Shown here: piece after piece, positions 23,484-34,635 of the stretch | Numbering within the stretch: the first letter of the stretch is position 1 | Layout: the number at the start of each line of letters is the position of its first letter | Assembly: GCA_018466975.1 (NCBI GenBank) | Contig: CM031563.1 | Span: 1,302,001 to 1,366,000, forward strand | Origin: Sparassis latifolia | Taxonomy: Eukaryota > Basidiomycota > Agaricomycetes > Polyporales > Sparassidaceae | Reading direction: 5' to 3' | DNA: 64,000 nucleotides | Program-made: the position numbers and the translations under genes | The notes under the pieces: model-generated | Databases searched by the model: none | What the model was told of the DNA's origin: nothing | Seen by the model: the letters and a program-made list of their open reading frames with translations, nothing else

Positions 23484-25717
23484 CTACGAAGGGGGCGCGC
23501 CTCCCCGCGCTTCGCCAAACCCTGGAAAAGACGCCGACCATCAGCCGCCAGCACTCGAACAGAATATAGTCACTCACCGCGTCCGCGCCCGCGTCCCCCT
23601 CGCCCACGGTGCTCACCATCACCGCCCCTCCACTCGCCGCCGGGCCTGCCTCGGAAACCTAGAGATGTCATCAATCTAAGTGAACAAACGCAGAGCAAAC
23701 GAAGCCCTCACCACCACGCTCGCCGCCGCGGTACCCGCCACGATACCCACCGCGGTCACCGCCCCGACCACGGAAGCTCCCGCGCTCTCCGCGCTCGCCC
23801 CGGAAACCACCGCGCCCACGTCCGCGCCCGCGCATCGGCGTGAACCCGTCGTCCTCATGCGCACCAGCGCCCGCGCCGTTTATATGTCCGCCGTTCACGG
23901 GCGGGCGCTCCGCGGGCGGCGGCTGAACGGCCTCAGGCTCGGGGGCGGGCACGGGCGTCGCCTTGCCTGAGGTGCCGAACTTGGCGTGCAAGCCCGCGAT
24001 CGGCGGGAGCTCACCCTCGTCCTCGTCCGCCCAGTTAATCGGCTGGTTGCCTGCGGACGCCGGGATCTTGCGAAACCTCAGCCATATATCAAGTGCGCAA
24101 ATAGTAATGAGCGGCGCACCTTCACTGATGTCGAGACGGAGACGGACTCCTCGACGACGACGTGGCCGTTCGTCTCCACGACGGTTTCGACAACCTCGAC
24201 CTCGGGGGCGGTTTGCGGGTTCTGCTCCCCGGAAATGTCCGCACGCTCCACCCACTCGGCCTCGCCCTCGAAGTTTGGCTCGCCCGGCTGTTCCAGCTCA
24301 TCCTCCTGCATGAAGTGGAAGCTACCGCTCGTGCCGATTGTGCTCGGAAGCGTGCTTGAGAGGCCCGTCACGGTTACTTCGGGTTCCTCGACCGCTTCGG
24401 TGAGTGTTTCCTCGACGGGTTCCTGCGGCGGCTCCTCTTGGGCAGCCGAAGGAGGGTTCATATATGCATGCGTAATCTCAATGAGACGAGAATCTGTATA
24501 AAGTGGAATCTTTCAGAAGTTTCTGGACGTCGAAGTACGTGTGTACGCACATGGGACGCCATGTAGTTCTCCCTCACCGGTCAAGAAGCCCTGGATAACA
24601 TCAGGTCTGCTGTCCGTTACCTCGCCGAGCAGGCTCTCTGTTGCCGAGTAGACAGCGAGGCCCTCCGCGTCGTTCAAACTTAGAGCCAAGGCAGTGGGGT
24701 GACCAGAAGAGAGAAGAGAATGGAGTCGGAGGAAGGTGAAAAGATCAGATATTTTTTCCCGATGGGCGGTCTATCAAAAACCTCAACAAAACATCACGAT
24801 GTGGTTAAAATGTATAAACTCACCTCGGCAGCAGATACGGCTTCCGCTAGCCTCTGCTTTTCAGCTCTGACGGCTTCCGCCCGTTTTGCTGCTTGTTCGC
24901 GTGCAACCTCCGCTTCATGACTCTACAGATGCTCCATTAGCACGTCAGAGTGTCTTGACAACCAAAACTAGACAGACCGCAATAGCTTTCTTGACTTCTT
25001 CAAGTTCTTTTGCACAGCCTCAAGACCAGGTAGTGTCAAGAGTGTCTTTTTTTGGTCCTCGTTCAGCTTCTCGAGTGGCTCGGACGAATACGCTTGAATA
25101 CGCGTCTATTGTAGAGAAGTGGTTAGGCGGCTTTATTCACGATGGCTACCGAACGCGAAGAAGGCGCACAGCACAGCGTCAGGCGCCAAAGGTGTAGAAG
25201 GACTTCGGAATAAGTGAAAGAAAAAACCCTTATCCCTCTCATCCCAACTTTGATCCGTTGACAACAGGTCATCGAAGGCTCAGAACCAGCAAAAGGTCTG
25301 AACAAAATGGCCAACCTCAAAGGTTCCTCCCATATTCCGAGGTCCTGGCGCAGCACAGTACAAAGAATATGACGATGACGGATAGTCCAAACTCACGATT
25401 TTCTTGGAGACAGCCTTGGAGCGCTTGTTGAGCAGCTCAACGATGGGACTGGGCTTCTGGGCGTCGTCGGCGGAGATTTGCTCTGTCTCGGGCTGGACGA
25501 CGAGCTCCGGGGCGACAGAGCCCTCTTTGATGTCGGACTCGGTGGGTGCCTGCTCGACGAGTGCAGCGGTGGTGGGGGTGAGGAGTTCGTCGTTGGTTGG
25601 GTCGGACGACTTGGATTTGGCGATCTTACGCTTCTTCTTTTGTGACTTGGACAACGGTGGCGGGGGCGGGGCACCCGGGACGATGCGGAGGGTGGGCGTC
25701 GTCGCTGTGTCGGACAT
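23484..25717 (-). CDS. caprin-like RGG-box RNA-binding protein, one apparent frameshift
   Basis: Eight exons: 25717-25397, 25105-24978, 24922-24824, 24770-24551, 24493-24120, 24066-23712, 23658-23578 and 23521-23484. The N-terminus is Pro/Ser/Lys-rich. A coiled coil follows (LLNKRSKAVSKKI, SEPLEKLNEDQKKTLLTLP, AKRAEAVRAEKQRLAEAVSA), laid out like the dimerisation region of caprin. The C-terminus is an RGG domain (GRGRGRGGFRGERGERGSFR). One base appears missing in exon 2 near 25006: GCTGTGCAAAAGAACTTG breaks the helix, and one more base gives VQKELEEVKKAIA, which joins exon 3 in phase. With that, the length is 538 residues. The last exon is inferred from TTTTCCAG; without it the protein ends after GRGE. 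A role in mRNP or stress-granule control is inferred. Confidence 0.75.
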
Positions 25718-26396
25718 GGGCTGGGTTGTAAAATGGGGGATATGCTGCTGAGGACGGTGTATGTCGATGTCGAAAAATTGGAAGTGTTGTGACGACACTC
25801 TACAGTAGACTTTTCCCACGCGAGGACGTCGCCGCTGCCCGGGCCAGAGATGTTGTCGACGCCATCCTCGTGTCCGCTCCCGATGGTACACGTTCTACTC
25901 AACGTCTGCGCTTACACTCCGGCTAGGCAGACCATCCGTTGCGGCCATGTCTTCCTTGGTTTCCACTCCACAGAACTCTGCGGGGAGAATGCAATACCAG
26001 AACTTAATCTCAGGGCTGCCAGTCTACTTACTGGGCGTGTCAAGTCCGACTACACAGTACCTGCAGTGCTGTCACTATCACTATCGGTCGACGACCTTTA
26101 CTTTCGAAATTAAAAAGATCGGGAGAGATTCTTGGAGATCGCGCTCACTTCTTCGAAGGAGCTGGAATGCTCCACATCAATTTTTATTTTCGCAGTATTC
26201 ACGACTAAACGAGCCATGGCATGAGTGCTGTATCCCTCTATATCCACTGGATATGCAGAATTACAACACCAATGTCATGGAATGCCAAGATCACTTTGAA
26301 ACGCGGTCCAATATCGAATGTCAGCCTCAAGAGGCTGGTCGCATGAGCTTCGCGCCACGAGATCCCTAGCATCTCGGATCCGCCATACCGCCTACC
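25718..26396. other. divergent promoter region, caprin-like and BTB genes
   Basis: About 680 bp lie between two divergent start codons. No conserved element stands out, and ORFs in it do not resemble proteins. Confidence 0.45.
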
Positions 26397-27553
26397 ATGG
26401 AGAACAGCACGGAATTCAGCTCCAACAGGCACAGCGTCGCCCTTCAAGAGTACGAGGTGCCCATTCGCCATCCAGAGTTTTGCTTCGAAGACGCGAATAT
26501 CGCCGTCGTCGCCGGCCATCAGTACTTCCTCGTCCACCAAGGGCTGCTATGTCACCATTCGCCCGTCTTCAGGCACGTCGTCAGATCGCTGGCAATGGAC
26601 AAGGGCAGGCGTATTGAAGGCCGTCCTGCGCTGCCTGTGCAAGATTCCCCGGAGGAGATGGCACAATTGCTGAGGGCTTTGTACACGTGAGGATCTGTTT
26701 CTGTGTATGTCGTCAAGCATGCTGAACGGATGGTCTGCTCAGTTTCTCTTTCCGTATGTTCGCCAGCGACTTTCTCGTCGTGTCTGCTTTGTTGCGTATG
26801 TCCACAAAGTACGCCATCGAAGATTTGCGGAAGGAAGTACTTCGAACTCTGCTAATGTCGTGGCCGACGACACTGCCCTTGTGGGAGCTCCGAGAGAAGG
26901 CTGTTACAAATGCAGACGGCATGTATGCGCCTCGTCCGAACCTGCCCCATCCGATGTAAGTGTGTCTCTGAACACTCTGGGACTTCTCTCGCTAATTATA
27001 ATGTAGCCTGATGATTGAACTGGCTCGGGAGGTCAACGCGCCGGAACTCCTGCCTTCTGCGTTCTACGACCTGTCCCGCTACTTGCCCAGCCAGCTTGCC
27101 ACCGGGTACACCCACGGGTCCGCGACGCACCTGCTGGCAGCAGACGACCTCCTGCGGGTCCTGAATGGCAAGGAGCTCTCAGCGCGGTTCTTCTCGACGT
27201 TCATCGTGAACGAACTGGAGGGGCGGCTGCCGTCGGAGTGGTGTCTGCACCGGCACCAGGGCGATGGGCACCGCGCGCGCGCGTGTCAGATGGCGTTCGA
27301 GGCGATCACGTTCGAGGTGCTGCGGGACGTGAACGGCGTGGTGTGTAACCGGAATTCGGACCCGCTCTTCGCGATCGTGGACAGCTTCCTGATGCAGACG
27401 CGCGACGACGAGCCAGGCGTGGAGAACCGCGCGGTGTGCAGGGCGTGCGAGGCGTGCAGGATGGAGTATGCCGTTGCGGTCGAGGCAACGAGGGAGGAGT
27501 TTTGGAGGCGCATTCCCGAGTGGTTTGACTTGCAGGTGAAGAATTGGGGATGA
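26397..27553 (+). CDS. BTB/POZ domain protein
   Basis: Exons 26397-26686, 26743-26955 and 27007-27553 give 349 residues. The N-terminal BTB domain (about residues 20-135) shows HPEFCFEDANIAVVAGHQYF, LVHQGLLCHHSPVFRHVVRS and, after intron 1, FASDFLVVSALLRMSTKYAI. The C-terminal half is helical and contains CRACEACRMEYAVAV, a form common in basidiomycete BTB proteins. Such proteins can be cullin-3 adaptors or oligomerisation modules. No target can be read from the sequence. Confidence 0.85.
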
Positions 27554-27891
27554 GTGCTACTGCTGTGTGTGCAGGTGTGCGTGGCTATTACCATAATGTG
27601 CTTGGGGCTGGCTGTGTCTCATTGAAATTCTTTTCTCTGGTCGTGGTGAACATGGGCCTTTTAGGAGGTAATCTTTCTGCCACATAACTTTTATTGGAAA
27701 TGTTGCATCTTTAAGGACGATTTCGGGTGATTTTTGGGATAAACGTCCAGGTGAGTTGCTTTGCGTGATTCTATCGCGTAGTGTCACGTTGTGACGCGAC
27801 GTGCCGCGATCTCGATCTCGCGGTTCTGTCCAGTAAGTCACCCACAAGTCACCGAGAAAATCTGAGCCTTGACTTCAGAGAAGCTCTCGTG

Positions 27892-30130
27892 ATGGAATTT
27901 CTATCTCATTTTCAGCTCGACACCGCGCACATGGAGGTAGCACAATTCGCTATGGAGTTTGACCACTCGCAGGATGTAGAAATGCTGCTCGATCTCGATT
28001 CAGACGAAGATACACTCCTGGCAGATACACAAGACAGCGCCGCAAACCCGGAGAAGGATCACGTACTTGTAATGGAGTTTGACCACGAGGATGTCGCTGC
28101 AAATCCGGACGAAGACATCGAAGAAGAAGGTCACAACGAAGTTAGCGGAGAGGAAGAGGCAACAGACGACGAAGAAATCGACCCAAGGTACCCTCATTTC
28201 ACTCCTCTTATTAAATCTTCCTGTCATGGGGCGCAGAGCAGAACCCGTTGAAAGACTCGAGAACCTCGTGCTCTCGTTCCTGTCCCAACTCTCAACCGGG
28301 CTGCAAGACAGCGAAGAGCGAGCGAGGAAGAAAGACAAAAAAAGAAAGATAGTCTTAGAGCTAGCCGATAGGAAGAAGAAGACCTCGGATGGGTACGAGT
28401 GACTTATTTCAGTTGTCCACCTACTGCACAGTATTCACAGATCCATGGGTGTCCGGACTCTCAAGTTTCCCCAGAAGACGAGGGGCGCAAGTGCGAAGCC
28501 TTTCGGTGAGTCATTCGTCCCCTAGTTATCCATATGTCACTGATCAACAATGGTGGTCTAGCCCAACTGTTCAGAGTCGCAGACCTCATGCACGAGGCGC
28601 TCCTCGATGACATCCCCACGACCAAACGGTGCGCATATAGTCACTTGAACGCGCATATACCCAACTAGTCATATTTCTCTAGTGACATGTATTACAAGGA
28701 TGTGCAACTGTTCAAGTCCCAATCCGTCGTAGATCGGGTCTGCTTCATCCTCGCCCGCATCATACAGGCAGCTGACTCTACCGCAGATGGTCGACGATCT
28801 CGCGGCGACATTCGAGCTCGGCCGTGCGGACCTGCATGTCGTACGTCACATCACGCTCTGGGCGTTTCCTGCAGAGGGCTGAAGCTTTTGCCTAGCGTGC
28901 ATCGTCAAAGGGTCTTGTGTGCGGCTCAGGGCTCACCATCCACCTCGGACACGACGAGATCATGTCCTTGCAAGACTCCGAGGTCCGTCTCCGCTCCCCG
29001 GCCTCCTCTTTAACAGGTTCTATCCCCATTCTTGCATAGGGCATGCTCATACCTGCAAGTGAAGAGATATCCCGCTTCGAAGTGCGCGACGGGCTCGCGT
29101 GGGTGCTCGTGGTCGAGAAAGAGGTACAGGGTTGAGGCTAGAAATAATTGTACTTCATGGGCGCTGATTGGTATCGCGCTCCGTCAAGGCCGTCTTTCAG
29201 ACTCTCTGTCGCCTGAAACTCGCTAGCCATCCAGCGCTGCCTGGGCCAGGAATCATCATCACGGTGCTACTTCTTTTCTATATACCTGCCAGGGGTGCAG
29301 CTGAGCTGACGGTGATGTAGGGCAAAGGCTATCCGGACGTCGCCACTCGCCAGTTAGTGAAAACGCTCTCCGACAACTTGCCTGCGAGGTACCTTCCACA
29401 CTCCACCACCTAAAAGGTGCTGACGCGTCCAATAGCATCCCTATCGTGGCGCTCGTCGACGGCGACGCCTATGGCATCGACATCCTGTCCGTGTATAAGT
29501 ATGGGAGCAGGAGCATGCGCCACGAAAGTGAGCGCCTCGCCGCAGGGCGCGTGAGGTGGCTGGGCATCTGGGCGAGCGAGCTGGCAGGGTGAGCCATCGG
29601 TTCCTCGGTCGTGTAGAAGGCTGGCGCTGCTGTCTCACTGACCGTCTTGGAAGGCTGGGAATAGATAAGGATGCGCTAATCCCGATGACGAAACATGATG
29701 AGAAGAAGGTGCGTTTCGTTCAGTGTATGCCGTATGCTTGCCTACCACAGAGCCTGCCTGCGCTGTTTCCAGGCCTTGAGCATGTTACGCCGCGAGGACA
29801 TCCCGAAGAAGTGGAGGTACGTCCCTCTCTCCTTCCATCCAACCACATCCCCGGTATACCTACTGTGACCCCTCCCGCTGCCCATGTAGGAAAGAGCTAC
29901 AGTACATGGTGCACACCCGCCGCAAAGCTGAGATAGAGATTCTCTGCTCTGTCCCTGCTCAGAGCGAGTCTAGTATCTGTCACCCTCCGGAGGACGAAGA
30001 CATGCTGGAAGACGAAGACGATAGAAGAAAGACACTCCACGGAACGCACCCGCTGCGGGATCCGCCTCTCCTGCAGTACTTGGTCCCCAAGATTTCTGCT
30101 TTCGTTGCCCGCTACGCTCAAACTTCTTGA
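27892..30130 (+). CDS. SPO11: Spo11, meiotic DNA double-strand-break transesterase
   Basis: This is the Topo VI A-type enzyme that makes meiotic double-strand breaks. Fourteen exons (27892-28187, 28237-28392, 28441-28505, 28562-28628, 28683-28737, 28787-28840, 28896-28982, 29040-29123, 29189-29263, 29321-29388, 29436-29588, 29654-29708, 29773-29816, 29890-30130) join exactly in phase to 499 residues. The catalytic motif RDMYYKDVQLF places the nucleophile at Tyr199 and is split by intron 4 after Arg. The Toprim fold shows LVVEKEAVFQ and LVDGDAYGIDILSVYKYGSR (Asp344, Asp346), then MTKHDEKKALSMLRREDIP and VHTRRKAEIEIL. An acidic N-terminal extension of about 100 residues is specific to this lineage. 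The first ATG is 27892; upstream frame opens only with GTG. Confidence 0.95.
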
Positions 30131-30492
30131 TCTCCTGTTCCGAAGTGGGGGTCGGCTTCCTGCCGGCGAATTACCTCGAGGGCCGACGTCCTGCAGTCGC
30201 GGACATAGGTTCGATGATACCGCCGTGGCGCTCATGTATCCTGTGCAAGGTATACGCGATTGTTGTTGGGCCTATTTATATGTCATAGGTATATGTAGCA
30301 GTCTACTTTGTTGTACCATTCGTTCGAATATCCTGTTTCGGTCATCTTTCGACCAGACTCTTTCCATCAAGAATAACTGTGGTATCGAAAATCGTTCAGC
30401 GTAGATAGCAAGCAGGCGCACAGTCCGAATAAGTTACAGCGTCCAGCAGCGAAATGAGAGCAAAATTCAGCAAAAGCCATCGTAAAGGAGGC
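30131..30492. other. convergent 3' spacer, Spo11 and membrane protein
   Basis: About 360 bp hold the 3' ends of two converging genes. No gene is seen. Confidence 0.5.
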
Positions 30493-31573
30493 TTACGACC
30501 CCGACGTTACCACCGAGCCTCTCGACGCCTCCGCAAGCGCGCCCTGAGCTATCAGGCGGACCTCCGTCCTCGAAGGTTGCAGCGCAATGTGCAGCGAACG
30601 GGCGGACGGTGTCGACGGGTCGGGGAAGCTCGAGCGCGTCGTGCGGTGTGAGAGGTCTGTCGGTGTTGGCAGGTTCGTCAAATCGTAGCTCACCCACGAG
30701 TCCGCTGCGGACGGGAGCTGGTACCCCGCGGGCGCGGTAGGCGACGGGAGCGGGGTATCATCGTCATGCCACGCGTGACCCTCGCTGTGCGGGTTCGGGA
30801 ATATGGGCTCTTGCCCATGAGCTTGCGCGTCTCCGTTTTCTTGAATCGGCTGGGTGGCAGAGAGGCGCTTGCCGACGCTGAGGGGCTCGATGGATGCGGG
30901 CTTCGGTTCCGAGGGCTTCAGAGACGGCTGGGAGTAGATCGAGGGTGCGGTAGTGACAGTGGGTGAAGAGGGTGCGTCCTCGTTTGCGAGCCAAGAATGG
31001 TCCTCGCTGGGTTCCTCGCTGTGCGGGTTCGGGAAGGGCGTGTCGGAGGACAGGTCCCGCGGGTGCGCGACGCTCAGTCTGCTCGTGTACGTGGACTGAT
31101 GTGAAGGCGTGGGTTTGTCAAGCGCGGGGGCGGAGACGTAAAGGGAGGGAGAGCCGATCTCTCTGCGGGTAGAGAGTGTCATGGATCTCGGCTGAAGAGC
31201 TTCTGGGACGGTGGCGGGAAGGAAGGGCGTGGAGAGCTCGGAGTCTTCGCTTGAGTCTCGGGCATTCTTCGCTCTCGGAGTCGGGGCGCGGTCGACGTAC
31301 CGCTCGATGTGGCGGTTCTGGGCAAGAGACGCCTGTGAGCTGCGCAGCCGGCGGATCCTGGCCCACATAAAAAGGACCATGACGAGGAGCAGTAAGATCA
31401 CGACTGTCGGAGAGGTTAAACGGGGTACGACGGTAAACCGCAAGCTTCAACGCACCGCTCTCGACAACTATGACGATGAATGCTTCTTCGCTCAAACCTT
31501 TGCAGCTCGAATTCCAGGGAGCGGCACTGACGAGCAAGGGTGCAAAGGCGAGCTCGACGAGTAAAAAATTCAT
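30493..31573 (-). CDS. single-pass membrane protein with Ser/Pro-rich cytosolic tail
   Basis: Exons 31573-31456 and 31403-30493 give 342 residues. The N-terminus MNFLLVELAFAPLLVSAAPW resembles a signal peptide, followed by a very short lumenal part, then a membrane segment VVILLLLVMVLFMW (about residues 40-54) and a basic stop-transfer sequence RIRRLRS. The rest is disordered and rich in Ser, Pro and Thr, with two related segments beginning FPNPHSE. No known domain is recognised. A receptor-like or wall-sensor role is possible but not shown. It is divergent from Cdc6 across 489 bp. Confidence 0.75.
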
Positions 31574-31856
31574 GATGAGGGGCGGTGAGACATCCAGGAC
31601 GAAGAGAATATGTATCGACGACACGCGGAGCAGGTGCCTTTATAAACTGCGAAGAGAATGGTTAAACCATATTAGTCGGCGAAGGTTGTTTGAGTAGTGC
31701 ACAGCCTCGGGCCTCAGGGCGACAAGCGAGCGACACGCTGGCCGTGCCGCCCGTGTCTGAAATAAAACGTGCGCGGCCGAAGGAATGGATGCGTGGGTGC
31801 AGCCAGCGTCCGCAGTGCCAGGGCGCTGACATCAGCCACCTTGTGGCGCCGTGACT

Positions 31857-31897
31857 GCGCGTCGCGTCGCGCGTATCACGTGCGCGACGCGACGCGC
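31857..31897. promoter_or_regulatory. 16-bp perfect GC palindrome with central E-box, Cdc6 upstream region
   Basis: Arm 31857-31872 (GCGCGTCGCGTCGCGC) is the exact reverse complement of 31882-31897. The 9-bp spacer plus one base of the right arm contains CACGTG (31877-31882) at the centre. It lies between two divergent genes. Confidence 0.7.
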
Positions 31898-31900
31898 TGA

Positions 31901-31906
31901 ACGCGT
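31901..31906. promoter_or_regulatory. ACGCGT (MCB/MBF-type) site upstream of Cdc6
   Basis: ACGCGT lies 157-162 bp before the Cdc6 ATG and directly after the palindrome. ACGCGT is the MBF site of G1/S genes, including fission yeast cdc18, the Cdc6 orthologue. Confidence 0.6.
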
Positions 31907-32062
31907 TGATTATGAGTCGGAGTTCAATTCACACCAACTCCGCTGTGGCTTAAGTTCCGCGCCTCCCTCCGTCCTCATCTCTTTCTCATCCACCACCTCC
32001 TCCGGCAACTTGGCCTCGCTCATAATACCCGTTCGCTGCAGATACCAGCACCGCATATCGAC

Positions 32063-34190
32063 ATGCAGACAAGATCAAGGACCACCGTGCTCGGGAAGAG
32101 GCCACACCAAGTGGCCGATCCAGAGGCCACCTCGACGTCGCAGTGCGACCAAACGTCAGGTCTTCCCACTCCCGACTCAACCCCCAATCCCAAACGTGTA
32201 CGGACTACAGTTACACAACTAGACGGTGATTCAAACAAAGAAAACATTCCACCCTTCGTGGGTCAAGTCGTCAATCCGTCCCCGAGGTCGATCCGTTCCT
32301 TGCGAAGGACGAGTACAGAATCGATCTCCACTCCAAGACCTCGCGGTAGTACGTATTTCCTATGCATTCTGGCCGACGTTTTCTTACTTCTTCGTAGCTC
32401 TGCGTAGACATGCTTCTACTTCCAATTTGAGGGCCACTCCCCAAACCCAGGCCACAGCGCTTAATGGTCTATCCCTCACACCTCCATCCACTCCCCCTTC
32501 ATTCTCTCTTCCGATACACGTACGTGCTAAGGGCCTTCTCCGCCCTACGTGTAACAGCGTGGCCGACATTGCCGGCCGTCACACTGAGCGCGCGGAGATC
32601 CGCAACTTCATTGCATCTTTCTTCACTCAGAATGAGAGCTCATCCGAGCCACAGTCTACTCTCTATATCTCGGGTTCGCCTGGAACGGGCAAGACAGCGC
32701 TCGTGAATGTCGTTCTCCAAGCGATCCAACCTGAGCTGGCAGATCACGACATCAGGGTCATCTCTGTAAACTGCATGGCTCTCAGTGGCGTCGACGCACT
32801 CTGGGAAAGGATTGCAGAAGAGCTTTCCGCTGATGCGCACACCTCGAAGAGGACTCGCCGTGCCAAGAAGGGCAAGGAGACCGCTGACAAGATTGTTGAG
32901 AGGATACTCAGCCTCAGGAAGCCGAAGTGGTACGCGTATATCTTTTAAGCCATTTGGTCTTAAATTGATGGTCGCTCCATCAGTGTCCTTCTGCTTGATG
33001 AGCTTGATCACATCGGCTCATCTCAGTCTCTGAGCTCGCTCTTTACTCTTGCTCAGACGTACTCTTCCAACATCCGGATGATTGGTATCGCGAATACCCA
33101 TACCCTCACCTCAGCATCTTCGACATCCTTCTCGTTGCAATCTGTGAAAGGAGTGAAGACCCTGCACTTTGCGCCATACACCCCTCAGGAGTTGATGGAG
33201 ATCCTTACCGCTCGTCTTTCCCCTCTCTCCGCTGGTGACTTGGCGGACGCAGCGAAGAAATTCTTGCCGGTCCCAACATTGACTCTTCTTACCAAGAAGG
33301 TGGCCGCACAGACCGGTGACGTCCGTGCCGTCTTTGAAGTCCTGCGTGGGGCTATCGACGTTGCGTTGAATGTCAATCTCTCTGCTGATACCTCTGGCGG
33401 TACTGTGCCGGCCGTCACACCATCCCACGTCCTCGCCGCCCTTAAGGCTTATGCGCCCGCAGGCACTCCTGTGCGGTCAGTATCCACGTCGTCATTGCCG
33501 ACGCCTAACGTCACACCGGTGCAGCCGAAGAATTCTGGGGATAGTGAGTTAGTCGCTAAGGTGCGGGAGCTCGGTTTGCAGGCCCGTCTAGCTCTGCTTG
33601 CGATGCTCCTCGCGTCGAGGCGCATTACCTCGGGCCTTCCACTCTCCGGCTCCTCATCGACTTCCGCACCGTCTACACCCTCGCGCTCACCGATAAAGCG
33701 TAGCCAATCGTTCAACGGGCTTCTTGCTGCAAGCCTGGCACCCGGGATGGACGCCACACAACTTTACGCCTATTACTCGGCGCTGCTCACGCGCAGCGAT
33801 GGCGGTATCTTCAGTGCCGTCTCGCGCAGCGAGTTCGGCGATCTTCTAGGCGTGCTCGAGACCGTCGGCCTCGTCACTTTGTCGTCCAGCGCCGGGAGCA
33901 CGCCGCACTCCCCTTCGAAGTCGGGTCGCCGTAGCCTGGTTCGGGCGACGTCCTTCAACATGGGCCCGGGAAAGCGTGCTGGGCAGGACGTGTCTTTCGT
34001 TGGGGGCATGCGGACGGACGAGCTCGCGCGGGGGCTGGGACTTCAGTCGGACGCCACCGTGGCGGACGTGCGCGAGGAAGAGGTCCGGGCCATCTGGGAG
34101 CGTGAATCTGCAAGGATTGCACGCGAAGGAAAGGCTTGCCAGAGCGCCGCGCCACCAGGAGACCTGTTCGACGATGCGATGGAAGGTTGA
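32063..34190 (+). CDS. CDC6: Cdc6/Cdc18, replication-licensing AAA+ ATPase
   Basis: With ORC and Cdt1 it loads the MCM helicase at origins. Exons 32063-32345, 32398-32929 and 32984-34190 give 673 residues. The AAA+ core has Walker A GSPGTGKT (about 186-193), Walker B LLLDELDH and sensor-1 GIANTHTL. The C-terminal half carries the winged-helix region (ARLALLAMLLASRRI). The N-terminus has several Ser/Thr-Pro sites near basic residues (TPDSTPNPKR, STPRPR) and a KEN sequence (SNKENIPP). Both are expected of a protein controlled by CDK and the APC/C. The first in-frame ATG is used. A Ser/Pro insertion (PSTPSRSPIKRSQS) separates C-terminal elements. Confidence 0.93.
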
Positions 34191-34635
34191 GCATCGTTGC
34201 GCGCCTCTTGCCATTTTCCATTTCTCTCCCGTATCGGTTCGACTTCTGCATCACATCTATGCTTCTCTCTCCCAGGCCATTGCGTCATCTCCATGCTCAA
34301 GGCCACAGTGCGCACAAGTGCTCGTCTCTTTTTATGCCTATATACTGTCTCCCATGTGTTCGTTTCTCCCCCTCGTCGTTGTCGTCCGTCCGTCTTATAG
34401 TTGTGTCTTATCGTGTCTGCTCAGTGCTTCGTCGCCTGTTCCGTGAACATCAAAAGTTGTAGGATTTGTCTCGTCGTCATAAAGTAGTATTGTACTCTCA
34501 GTGAAATAGAATTGCTGAAAGACGTTGGCTTAGAACTCCGACTGAAGAGCTTGCGCACGAGGTGCCACACTGCGGATTCGGCAAGGTGAAAGCAGTACAC
34601 CTTGGAAGGGTAGCAGATTCAATACAACAGCGCCA
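34191..34635. other. convergent 3' spacer, Cdc6 and gamma-tubulin complex gene
   Basis: No gene is seen. A T/C-rich stretch follows the Cdc6 stop. Confidence 0.5.
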
